Source of the DNA: Haladaptatus litoreus
GTDB lineage: Archaea > Halobacteriota > Halobacteria > Halobacteriales > Haladaptataceae
Assembly: GCF_900156425.1 (NCBI RefSeq)
Contig: NZ_FTNO01000004.1
Location: forward strand, 333,788 to 397,787
DNA length: 64,000 nucleotides
Direction of reading: 5' to 3'
Part shown: in pieces, positions 27,175-35,476 of the stretch
Layout: every line of letters begins with the position of its first letter
Numbering within the stretch: the stretch's first letter is position 1
Program-made: the position numbers and the translations under genes
The notes under the pieces: model-generated
Seen by the model: the letters and a program-made list of their open reading frames with translations, nothing else
What the model was told of the DNA's origin: nothing
The model's database searches: none

Positions 27175-28989
27175 TTATTCGACAGTGACACTTTTCGCCA
27201 GATTTCGTGGCTTGTCAATCGGTCGTCCGAGATTTCGGGCGGCGTGGTAGGATACTAACTGCAGTTGGATGTTCGCTAGTAGCCCCGACCACACTGGATG
27301 TGTGTCTGGGATTTCGAGGAATGAATCCGCGATATCTGCCGATGGGTGCTCTCCGCTTGCCACGGCGATGATAGGTGCACCGCGGGCCTGTGCTTCTTTT
27401 GCGTTCTGCAATGTTTTAGTGTCGTTTTCTCCGTTAAACAGCGCAAATATCGGCGTATCCGGCGTTACGAGTGCAAGCGGACCATGTTTCAGTTCGCCGG
27501 AGGCAAACCCTTCTGCGTGTTCGTAGGTGATCTCTTTGAATTTCAGTGCACCTTCTTTTGCAACGGCGTTGTTCAACCCTCTCCCGATGAAAAAGAACGA
27601 TTTGCTTCCTGAGTATCGGCCGGCGATCCGTTGTGCCTCCGTGGAACTCAGCACCTTCTCAACATTTTCCGGTAGAGTTTCCAGGGTTCGTAAAAGATCG
27701 GCTTTGTCTTCCGGTGGGGTCGCGGTTTCGATATCTTCGGCGAGACGAATGGCGAGCATGGAAAGCGTAACTGCCTGTGAGGAGAATGTCTTCGTTGCAG
27801 CAACACCGATTTCGGGTCCGGCGCGAATGAACAACGCGTCATCGGCTTCGCGGGCTGCCGTTGAACCTATTACGTTGGTCACAGTGACGACGCGAGCGCC
27901 CTGTGATTTCGCTTGTTTAAGCGCCCCAAGAGTGTCCGCCGTTTCGCCACTCTGTGTCACTGCAATTGCGAGCGTGCTGTTCGAAACCGGACCAGGGTTT
28001 GAATCGACGTACTCGCTGGCGCGGAACGCTTGTGCTTGGATTCCTGCCCGATTGAGCATCTGTTGACCGTACAGCGCGGCATGGTATGAAGTGCCGCAGG
28101 CAACGAAATGGACGTTGTCAATATCGCTAAATATTCCTTCCGGAAAATCTTCGAGGTTGATTTCAGCGTCCTGTATGCGACCTTCGATGGTGTTTGAGAG
28201 GGCGTTCGGTTGGGTGTGTATCTCTTTGAGCATATAGTGCTCATAGCCACCCTTGCCAGCGTCTTCGGGGTCCCAGTCGATGTGCTCGACGTCGCGATTA
28301 ATCATATTCCCATCGAGGTCAGTCATGGTGACCCCATTTGGCTTGAGAATGGCTACATCACCGTCCTCGAAGTAGACCACTTTGTCGGTATAGTCGAGGA
28401 AGGCGGGTACATCGCTTGCAAGATAATATTCGTCGTTATCCAATCCCAAGATAAGCGGTGAGCCTTGCCGGGCCGCGTAGATGGAGTGAACGCCATCAAC
28501 AAGTGCCGCAACTGCGTAGCTTCCTTCGAGGTTGCGGATAGTCTTTCGGAAAGCATCCTCGATAGTTGCCTCTGTTTCGAGATACCGCTCAAACAGATGT
28601 GGAATGACCTCTGTGTCGGTTTCGCTTGTGAACTCGTGACCTTGTGACTTGAGCCATTCTTTGAGCTCGGCGTAGTTTTCGATAATACCGTTATGAACGA
28701 CTGCGACTCGGTCGGTTTCGCTTGTGTGAGGATGAGCGTTTGCGTCAGTAGGTGAACCATGCGTGCTCCAGCGAGTGTGACCGATGCCGACGTTCCCCTG
28801 TGGGACGCTTCCGATAATGGTATCTTTTAATTCCGAAACTTGGCCAGAGCGCTTGTAGACCGAAATTCCAGAGCCGTTCTGGACGGCGACGCCAGCTGAG
28901 TCATAGCCTCGATACTCAAGATTTTCGAGACCGGTGACAAGCTTTGTAATTGCATCACCTTCGCCAATGCGAGCGATAATTCCACACAT
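27175..28989 (-). CDS. glmS: Glutamine--fructose-6-phosphate aminotransferase
   Basis: The 604-residue enzyme starts MCGIIARIG with Cys2 as the glutaminase nucleophile. It has HTRWSTHGSPTDANAHPH, NGIIENY, and two SIS domains (CGTSYHAALYG and the second with FIGRGLNN and KFKEITYEHAEGF). The C-terminus ENPRNLAKSVTVE-like end (KPRNLAKSVTVE) is canonical. It makes glucosamine-6-P from fructose-6-P and glutamine, the first step to UDP-GlcNAc. ATG 28989 directly follows the stop of a 40-codon upstream frame. Confidence 0.97.
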   Translation of the reverse strand: MCGIIARIGEGDAITKLVTGLENLEYRGYDSAGVAVQNGSGISVYKRSGQVSELKDTIIGSVPQGNVGIGHTRWSTHGSPTDANAHPHTSETDRVAVVHNGIIENYAELKEWLKSQGHEFTSETDTEVIPHLFERYLETEATIEDAFRKTIRNLEGSYAVAALVDGVHSIYAARQGSPLILGLDNDEYYLASDVPAFLDYTDKVVYFEDGDVAILKPNGVTMTDLDGNMINRDVEHIDWDPEDAGKGGYEHYMLKEIHTQPNALSNTIEGRIQDAEINLEDFPEGIFSDIDNVHFVACGTSYHAALYGQQMLNRAGIQAQAFRASEYVDSNPGPVSNSTLAIAVTQSGETADTLGALKQAKSQGARVVTVTNVIGSTAAREADDALFIRAGPEIGVAATKTFSSQAVTLSMLAIRLAEDIETATPPEDKADLLRTLETLPENVEKVLSSTEAQRIAGRYSGSKSFFFIGRGLNNAVAKEGALKFKEITYEHAEGFASGELKHGPLALVTPDTPIFALFNGENDTKTLQNAKEAQARGAPIIAVASGEHPSADIADSFLEIPDTHPVWSGLLANIQLQLVSYHAARNLGRPIDKPRNLAKSVTVE

Positions 28990-29112
28990 CTACATCTCCT
29001 CCATTTGGACTGTGGACTGCTCGTGATGATTCTTTTGGGAGGTACGTCTCACCGTAAAGTGAGCCGTTCCAGAACGAGCCGTCGCACATTCATTGATGAT
29101 TAGCTGGTTCAT
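28990..29112 (-). CDS. Possible 40-residue leader peptide of glmS
   Basis: A frame from ATG 29112 (MNQLIINECATARSGTAHFT) runs to TAG at 28990-28992, which touches the glmS ATG with no gap. It contains the GGAGG that would serve glmS. Upstream, 29126-29162 can fold into an imperfect hairpin (GCCACGTCGT against ACGACGGGTGGC). This suggests coupling or attenuation, but it may be only an untranslated leader. No bacterial-type glmS ribozyme was recognised. The rest of the gap to 29317 is AT-rich. Confidence 0.3.
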   Translation of the reverse strand: MNQLIINECATARSGTAHFTVRRTSQKNHHEQSTVQMEEM

Positions 29113-29317
29113 GGGTGTGTCCTATAGCCACGTCGTCCCAACGGCTGGAACGACGGGTGGCTCTTACCTCGACATTTCACTCTAACCCCATTACTATAGA
29201 CTAATTAAGGATGTTTTAGCAGGCCTGTAAACCAAAAGCATAAATTTTCGAGCTAGACTCATTGGGAATATATAATGGTGTATAATATTAAAAATAAAAT
29301 GATAATTTCACTTGTAT

Positions 29318-30763
29318 TCACTTCTTATTTTCTGATGACGAATTGATGTTGTCGGGTTCCTGTCCATACAGGATCACAATATTCTTTCGCCCAATGTTTA
29401 CCTTGCTAATTTGCTGATTACTTTCCATTTTTGAGAGCAATCGACTCACTTTTGATTTCGACCAGCCAGTTTTCTCGACGATCTCTCCCTGTGGAAGGCG
29501 GCCACCGTTCTTCTGTAGGTATGAAATCACTTGATCCTCATCGGTTACCACTTCGCTCGATTGTGTTGCTTCTATTTCTGGCTCCTGATGTAATTTCTTG
29601 TCGAGTAGCTTCGAAACCAAGTTGTTTTCAGTGCGCTGGAACAGCACCACTCCTCCGATGAGCAGACTCAACAACACGAGGTACAATCCCCCTGCGATAA
29701 CAGGGCTTTTTGGATTTGTCCCAAACCGGTGTTCAAACCCATCACTGAGTCCATCACTATCGGTATCTCCGTCGAGCGGATCCGTTCCTAATTCAATTTC
29801 TTCTTTATCGGTTAGTCCGTCTCCATCTGTATCGCTTTTCGTTGGGTCGGTTTCGTATTTTCTTTCTTGCCCATCGTCGAGGCCGTCATCATCGGTATCT
29901 GGCTCCAATGGATCTGTTTTCTCACCGAGTTCGGTAGCGTCATTAAGACCATCTCCGTCAGTGTCTTTTTTCGTTGGATCGGTTGCTGTATTACCGTTTA
30001 TCTCTTTGATATCGGTTAGTCCATCACTGTCGGTATCTGCAGCACTCGCATTCGTTCCGAGTTGTATTTCTCGGCTATCATTCAATCCGTCGCCATCCGT
30101 GTCTGGTTGGTTCGGATCCGTTCCTGCCTGCACTTCTTCGGCATCTCGAAGCCCGTCATTATCTGTGTCTGGTTTCAACGGGTCTGTTTCGTAATCAACA
30201 ACTTCTGCACGATCTGCGAGACCATCCTTATCGGTGTCCGAACTGGAGACGTTCGTTCCTAGCTTTATTTCATCCTTGTTTACCAGCTGATCCCCATCTT
30301 CATCTCCTGACTTGGCCATGGTATAGACGGCTGTTGTATTTTGTGCGAGAATAGTCCCGCCCTTTTTCACCCTAACAACAGTAGTTCGCTGTCCACTTTT
30401 GTTTTCGGGGAGCTTGGCGAAGCTGAAGTTGATGCGTTGTGTTTTATTTTCAGAGAGTGACACCTCTTGGCATGTGGTCGAGCTCGTTGTATTGTTGCTC
30501 GATAGTTCGAAATACGTACAGAGTTCGTGGTTGCCCGAGCGATTTCCTGTGTAGAAAGCCACACTCATGTTGTACGGTTCTGATTGCCAGAGATATGTAT
30601 TGTTCTCGCCAGTCTCAGCAACACCTGCTCCACTGTATGTGACGGTTTGAATAACGAGCTGATTACTCGATGATGGTGCGGCTAGCGCCGCAGGTGTTGT
30701 GGTGGCGAACAGAAATACACAGATGCATACTATTACTGTTAGTCTATTTGTCATCTTTTTCAC
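29318..30763 (-). CDS. Membrane-tethered regulator: calcium-binding TSP3-like repeats plus winged helix
   Basis: The 481-residue protein has a signal peptide (about 1-28) and an extracellular beta-type domain (about 30-150) with many N-x-S/T sequons. Nine calcium-binding repeats follow (about 155-345; DTDGDGLTD, DTDNDGLRD and similar), then one transmembrane helix (about 355-376). The cytoplasmic tail has a winged helix (about 405-465, with GEIVEKTGWSKSKVSRLLSK). This topology implies an outside sensor wired directly to an inside DNA-binding domain. Target and ligand unknown. It stands alone upstream of the surface-glycan locus. Confidence 0.85.
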   Translation of the reverse strand: MKKMTNRLTVIVCICVFLFATTTPAALAAPSSSNQLVIQTVTYSGAGVAETGENNTYLWQSEPYNMSVAFYTGNRSGNHELCTYFELSSNNTTSSTTCQEVSLSENKTQRINFSFAKLPENKSGQRTTVVRVKKGGTILAQNTTAVYTMAKSGDEDGDQLVNKDEIKLGTNVSSSDTDKDGLADRAEVVDYETDPLKPDTDNDGLRDAEEVQAGTDPNQPDTDGDGLNDSREIQLGTNASAADTDSDGLTDIKEINGNTATDPTKKDTDGDGLNDATELGEKTDPLEPDTDDDGLDDGQERKYETDPTKSDTDGDGLTDKEEIELGTDPLDGDTDSDGLSDGFEHRFGTNPKSPVIAGGLYLVLLSLLIGGVVLFQRTENNLVSKLLDKKLHQEPEIEATQSSEVVTDEDQVISYLQKNGGRLPQGEIVEKTGWSKSKVSRLLSKMESNQQISKVNIGRKNIVILYGQEPDNINSSSENKK

Positions 30764-31022
30764 GTGGCCGAACTACCTGTTTTAGAGATTGGACGTCCTG
30801 TGTTTGAACTCTCGTTAATGATTCTTTTTCTTTTTGGTTTACGATTCTAATATATATGTTTTTTGAATCTAACCGCGATTGGTCACCTTGACTGGTGCTA
30901 GTCGCATTCTTGTTTGCACTAATTTCGGGGACACAACCTATGTTATACTTCTCGCATTCTTCGAATTAGTTAGGAGCTAAGAAAGTAATCTGTACCACTT
31001 AGTAACCCATTATCCGTCCAAA

Positions 31023-31589
31023 TCAAGCAAATTGTTGACCAATCGTTACCGTCCAAAACATCCCTAGAATAAGGAAACAAAGAACACCCTGTGACATGAA
31101 TGTAAAAGGTACAACGCCAAGCATCATTCCAGTGAGAGCGGTCGCACCGATACCCGATGCCCCAAGGTAGTATCGCTTCCACGGGGTAGCATCGTCTTTC
31201 GTTTTGTCCTCTTTATCATCATTCGACCGGGTCGGTTCGAGGTAGTTATACAGCGTTTCAGCACGCGCAAATTTTCGGACGGTGCCACGACTTTGGTCGT
31301 ACTTGATAACCCCTTTTTCGTCGAGTTTTGGTAGATGCGACTGATACAATGAGATATACACACGCTGACGTTCTTTTGAATCGAGTGCCTGGACTGTAGT
31401 ATCATTCTCCCACGCAGCGACTTGTTCGGCGATGTCACGCATTGCTACTTGGTCATTCACATTGTGTAAATATTGTAGAATGTATCGCCGTCGTTCGTTC
31501 TGTAAAAGATGATAAATTTGGTCTTCACTCAATTTTACGGTATCTGTGCCCGTCTGAGATTGTTTTCCCACTTTGGGTGTCGCGCTCAT
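31023..31589 (-). CDS. HTH membrane protein, DUF7344-like (paralogue of 58089-58673)
   Basis: ATG 31589 (MSATPKVGKQSQTGTD) chosen by comparison with the paralogue. The 188-residue protein has an N-terminal winged helix (KLSEDQIYHLLQNERRRYIL, then MRDIAEQVAAWENDTTVQAL and KERQRVYISLYQSHLPKLDE). A charged linker and two C-terminal membrane helices follow. The DNA-binding half is nearly identical to that of 58089-58673. Haloarchaeal genomes carry many such proteins; the DUF number is from memory. It is the border gene on the left of the glycan locus and reads away from it. The 31590-31941 stretch is AT-rich with no gene seen. Confidence 0.75.
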   Translation of the reverse strand: MSATPKVGKQSQTGTDTVKLSEDQIYHLLQNERRRYILQYLHNVNDQVAMRDIAEQVAAWENDTTVQALDSKERQRVYISLYQSHLPKLDEKGVIKYDQSRGTVRKFARAETLYNYLEPTRSNDDKEDKTKDDATPWKRYYLGASGIGATALTGMMLGVVPFTFMSQGVLCFLILGMFWTVTIGQQFA

Positions 31590-31941
31590 GCTTCTGTTTA
31601 TATGTATTGACAATAACATGGGTAAATCTTTCCATCCGTCACAACATTGTTCTTAGTATTGTTCTATTCAATTTTCTAACTATTTACAGATATACCGAGT
31701 TTAATAAAACGCATATAACTAGACTTAATTAATTTATTAAGTTATTTCAAGTACTTTACAATTCTCGAGTGATTAAATAGCATGAACACGCTGCGAAAAT
31801 GTTTGACTGTCTGATTGTGGATCGTTTTTCTCCTTGTAATCAATTACCACGAAAAACATCGAGAGAACTGGATTTTCGGGTTCAACAGGCTTAGCCACTG
31901 TATAATAAAGCCTCCATGGTTTCATGGATTGGGTGAGGCTA

Positions 31942-32031
31942 ATGTCTGACCGGACAAAGAGGGTCAAATACCTCCGAAACCCTGCTTCCGGTCACATCGA
32001 TGCCGTTCAGGCGGCATTGAAGAGCGAATGA
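31942..32031 (+). CDS. Possible 29-residue upstream peptide
   Basis: ATG 31942 opens a short frame (MSDRTKRVKYLRNPASGHID, then AVQAALKSE) ending at TGA 32029-32031, two bases before the GGAGG that precedes the next gene. The codons are of local type. It could be a leader peptide, a fragment of a lost gene or chance. Confidence 0.25.
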   Translation: MSDRTKRVKYLRNPASGHIDAVQAALKSE

Positions 32032-32047
32032 CGGAGGATCATCATCC

Positions 32048-33418
32048 ATGAACTCGACGATAGGAGACACCGATACCCAGCCAGAGTATGCCGAAAGTGA
32101 GGAAAATGACGTAAAAGATAATCGAGACAAAACAATTTGTATTGTCGGTCTCGGCTACGTTGGACTCCCGTTGGCGATCGGATTCGACCAGGAAGGGTTC
32201 GATGTTGTTGGCTTCGATATTGACGATCAAAAAGTCGAAACTCTTCAGAGTGGCACGGATACAACAGGCGACCTTGGTGACAAAACCATCACCGAAAGTG
32301 AAATTGCATATACGACCAACCCAGCGGAAATTACCAACGCTGACTATGTGATGATCACGGTACCAACGCCTGTCGATCAGAATCAACAACCCAATCTTGA
32401 CTTTGTCGAAAGTGCCGGACGAACTGTCGGCAAATACATGTCCCCCGATACGACGGTCATTCTCGAATCGACCGTCTACCCAGGTGCGACTCGTGAAGTT
32501 CTCGTCCCTGCAATTGAAGCTGCTTCCGGACTCACCTGTGGCGAGGACTTCTACGTCGGCTACTCGCCCGAACGCGCGACACCGGGTGACCCCGAGCACG
32601 GATTACGCGATGTGGTCAAAGTTGTTGGCGGGATGAACGATGATGTCCGCAATGATATTGCAAACCTGTATGAGACAGTTATCGACGCAGGCGTCCACAA
32701 GACCCCATCGCTGGAAGTCGCGGAGGCAAGCAAGGTCATTGAAAATGTCCAGCGCGATCTGAATATTGCCCTCATGAACGAACTCGCAATGGCGTTTGAC
32801 GGCATGGATATGGATATTGACACACGCGAGGTGCTCGAAGCGTCGGGCACAAAATGGAACTTCCATGACTACCGCCCCGGACTTGTTGGGGGTCACTGCA
32901 TCCCCGTCGATCCGTACTTCTTTATTCACCGTTCTAAGCAGGCTGGCTACGCACCACATCTCATCGAACAGAGTCGAATCGTGAATGAGTCGATGCCTAC
33001 TCACGTCGCGAACATGATGATAAAGGAACTCAACCGGGCAGGCAAAACGCTACGCGATAGTCGAGTTCTCATTCTTGGCCTGACTTACAAGCCGGACGTG
33101 GCCGACATCCGAACGTCGAAAGTGGATAACATCATTCGACATCTTCATGAATATGATATTGAAACGACCGGCTACGATCCACACGGTGATAATGACTTGA
33201 TGCGCAGCCAGCTCGATACCTTGATCCAAGAGGACAACGAGTTATCGTTTGAGAGGTTCGATGGCATCATCCTTGCGACGCCACACCGTACATTTGATGA
33301 TCTCGACCTAACTGAGATCGCGACGCAAATGAACGAGAATCCTGTCCTCATAGACATAACTGGCGCACTTAATGGCGATGAAGTTTCTGAAGCCGGATTC
33401 TCGTATCGGAGGGTGTAG
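32048..33418 (+). CDS. UDP-sugar (UDP-N-acetylhexosamine-type) 6-dehydrogenase
   Basis: The 456-residue enzyme has an N-terminal Rossmann motif IVGLGYVGLPLAIGFDQEGF (about 31-50), TVPTPVDQNQQPN and YSPERATPGDPEH in the substrate lid. The catalytic cysteine motif is GLVGGHCIPVDPYF (about 276-289) and the C-terminal domain has LGLTYKPDVADIRTSK. It oxidises C6 of a UDP-sugar to uronic acid with two NAD+. Sequence style favours the WecC/TviB group over UDP-glucose dehydrogenases. GGAGG lies 10 bases before the ATG. It heads a run of glycan genes (32048-37468). Confidence 0.88.
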   Translation: MNSTIGDTDTQPEYAESEENDVKDNRDKTICIVGLGYVGLPLAIGFDQEGFDVVGFDIDDQKVETLQSGTDTTGDLGDKTITESEIAYTTNPAEITNADYVMITVPTPVDQNQQPNLDFVESAGRTVGKYMSPDTTVILESTVYPGATREVLVPAIEAASGLTCGEDFYVGYSPERATPGDPEHGLRDVVKVVGGMNDDVRNDIANLYETVIDAGVHKTPSLEVAEASKVIENVQRDLNIALMNELAMAFDGMDMDIDTREVLEASGTKWNFHDYRPGLVGGHCIPVDPYFFIHRSKQAGYAPHLIEQSRIVNESMPTHVANMMIKELNRAGKTLRDSRVLILGLTYKPDVADIRTSKVDNIIRHLHEYDIETTGYDPHGDNDLMRSQLDTLIQEDNELSFERFDGIILATPHRTFDDLDLTEIATQMNENPVLIDITGALNGDEVSEAGFSYRRV

Positions 33419-33419
33419 A

Positions 33420-34376
33420 ATGTATGAAGGGCACACGATAGGCGTCGTCGTGCCCGCGTACAACGAAGAAGGGTTCGTGGGCGATGTTCTTGATTCGCTT
33501 CCCGACTTCGTAGACCGCGTCTACGCTGTAGACGACGCCTCGACAGATGGTACATGGGACGAAATTTGCGACTACGCCGCGGTCGAGCGCGCGGCCCGTA
33601 CTCGTGTGAGTGACGACACTGATGATCAGATCGTTGCCATCCGACATGACCAAAATCGCGGCGCGGGCGGAGCGATTAAGACCGGCTATTTCGCCGCTCG
33701 TGCCGACGGCATAGATGTGACGGTCACTATTGATGCGGACGGGCAGATGGATCCCGCCATGATGACGCGGCTTCTCGATCCCATTGTGACCGATGAGGCA
33801 GATTATACGAAGGGTAATCGTCTATCAAACTCGGAGTTTCGGAGCTCAATGCCGAAATTCCGCTTGCTCGGTAACTGGTTGCTAACCGGTTTAACGCGAA
33901 TCGCAAGCGGGTATTGGGACGTAACTGACCCGCAAAACGGCTATACGGCCATCTCGCTACCCGCACTCGAAGCAATTGACTTGGAAGGAATGTACGAGTA
34001 CTACGGCTACTGTAACGATCTCCTCGTAAAATTGAATGTGGCCGGGATGCGGGTCACGGACGTGGATATGCCTGCAGTCTACGGCGAAGAAGAGAGTAGC
34101 ATTGAGTACGGCGATTACATTCCAAAGGTGTCGCTCATGCTTCTCGGCAACTTCTTTTGGCGACTGGGGTCACGCTATCGTACTCACCCACTCAGTATCG
34201 CGTACGCAGTCGGTATCCTCGCGGCGCTCGCTGGCTTCATTCATGGATTCCGCGCTATCAGTTCGATTCTCACAGGGTCGGAAAGCGATGACGCACAGAA
34301 GTCGCTCACGTCGTTCACACTGGGCGTCGGTGGCATCATTACCGGCCTCGTTCTTGACCGGAGGGAGAATCGATGA
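33420..34376 (+). CDS. GT2 family glycosyltransferase, dolichyl-phosphate-sugar synthase type
   Basis: ATG 33420 (MYEGHTIGVVVPAYNEEGFV) directly follows the dehydrogenase stop. The 318-residue protein has VVVPAYNEE, the DDAS nucleotide motif, NRGAGGAIKTGY and the acceptor DADGQMDP, all typical of GT-A enzymes acting on polyprenyl phosphates. Two membrane helices (about 255-275 and 295-310) end the protein. It probably charges dolichyl phosphate with a nucleotide sugar in the cytoplasm. Its stop overlaps the next start as ATGA. Confidence 0.87.
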   Translation: MYEGHTIGVVVPAYNEEGFVGDVLDSLPDFVDRVYAVDDASTDGTWDEICDYAAVERAARTRVSDDTDDQIVAIRHDQNRGAGGAIKTGYFAARADGIDVTVTIDADGQMDPAMMTRLLDPIVTDEADYTKGNRLSNSEFRSSMPKFRLLGNWLLTGLTRIASGYWDVTDPQNGYTAISLPALEAIDLEGMYEYYGYCNDLLVKLNVAGMRVTDVDMPAVYGEEESSIEYGDYIPKVSLMLLGNFFWRLGSRYRTHPLSIAYAVGILAALAGFIHGFRAISSILTGSESDDAQKSLTSFTLGVGGIITGLVLDRRENR

Positions 34377-35434
34377 GGGTATTTGTCACCATCCAACATC
34401 CAGCACATGTTCACTTCTTCCGTAACGCAATCACGGAATTAGAGGAAGACGGGCATGATGTGCATGTCTTCGCTCGCAAAAAGGAGATGGCTGTAGAACT
34501 CCTCCAACGATACGATATTGATCACGAAGTACTGGCTGGTACTGCATCAGGGCTGTCGCAGTTGGCGTGGGTGCAAGCGACGTATGAAGCCCGTCTGCTT
34601 CGTCGAGCGATGAAGTTGAAACCCGATGTAATTGCTGCAATCGGTGGTGTCGCGGCAGCTCACGTGGCGACTGTCGTTGGCGCACGGAGTGTCGTCTTTT
34701 ATGATACAGAGCATGCAAAACTCATCCAAAACCTTGCATTCCCATTCGCGGATGTTGTCTACACGCCAGACTGTTTCCAGCAAAGTATCGGGCCAAAGCA
34801 AATTCGCTACCCCGGCTATCATGAACTTGCGTATCTTCATCCCGACCGCTTCACACCGGATCCGACCGTCATTTCCGACCTTGGACTCGACCCCGACGAC
34901 ACGTTTGTCGTTCTCCGACTCATCAAGTGGGGGGCATCGCATGATGTCGGTCAGGGCGGGTTTGGCGCCGTAGGTGATGTGATTGACCAACTCGAAGATA
35001 CAGGCGCAGAGGTGCTGATCACGTCCGAGCGGTCGCTCCCATCTGAGCTTGAATCACGAAGGACAACAGTCGAGCCCCATCGGATGCATGACGTCCTTGC
35101 CTATGCTGATCTTTTCATCGGTGAAGGTGCAACGATGGCTGCAGAGAGTGCTGTTCTCGGCACGCCTGCAATCTACGTCAATACGCTCACGATGGGCTAT
35201 ACAGACGAATTAGACGAACGGTACGGACTGTTATTCAACTACCAGGGTACTGACCGCCATGCACTGGCACTCGATAAAGCAGTTTCCGTTCTTGAGGATG
35301 ATGAGAATTGGGAAGAGCATCGTGAGCAATTGTTGATTGATAAAATCGATACGACTGACGTAATTCTCCGCGCAATTACTGGTCGTTCCAGTCAACCACG
35401 TGGTCAAACCCAAAAACCGAATACAGAAATCTAA
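34373..35434 (+). CDS. DUF354 glycosyltransferase-like protein
   Basis: The 353-residue protein starts MRVFVTIQHPAHVHFFRNAI and carries DVIAAIGGVAAAHVATVVGA, FYDTEHAKLIQNLAFPFADV, RYPGYHELAYLHPDRF and GEGATMAAESAVLGTPAIYV. These are the hallmarks of DUF354, which has a GT-B-like fold. DUF354 genes are common in archaeal glycan clusters; the acceptor is unknown. Translationally coupled to the preceding gene. Confidence 0.85.
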   Translation: MRVFVTIQHPAHVHFFRNAITELEEDGHDVHVFARKKEMAVELLQRYDIDHEVLAGTASGLSQLAWVQATYEARLLRRAMKLKPDVIAAIGGVAAAHVATVVGARSVVFYDTEHAKLIQNLAFPFADVVYTPDCFQQSIGPKQIRYPGYHELAYLHPDRFTPDPTVISDLGLDPDDTFVVLRLIKWGASHDVGQGGFGAVGDVIDQLEDTGAEVLITSERSLPSELESRRTTVEPHRMHDVLAYADLFIGEGATMAAESAVLGTPAIYVNTLTMGYTDELDERYGLLFNYQGTDRHALALDKAVSVLEDDENWEEHREQLLIDKIDTTDVILRAITGRSSQPRGQTQKPNTEI

Positions 35435-35476
35435 GAACCATGATCGAACCACAATTCGACAGACGGAGGCAATAGT

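Noticed and set aside
28990..29317. glmS ribozyme
   Set aside because: The ribozyme belongs to certain bacteria, and I see no matching core.
31773..31967. 64-codon minus-strand frame before the dehydrogenase gene
   Set aside because: No family resemblance and unusual composition.
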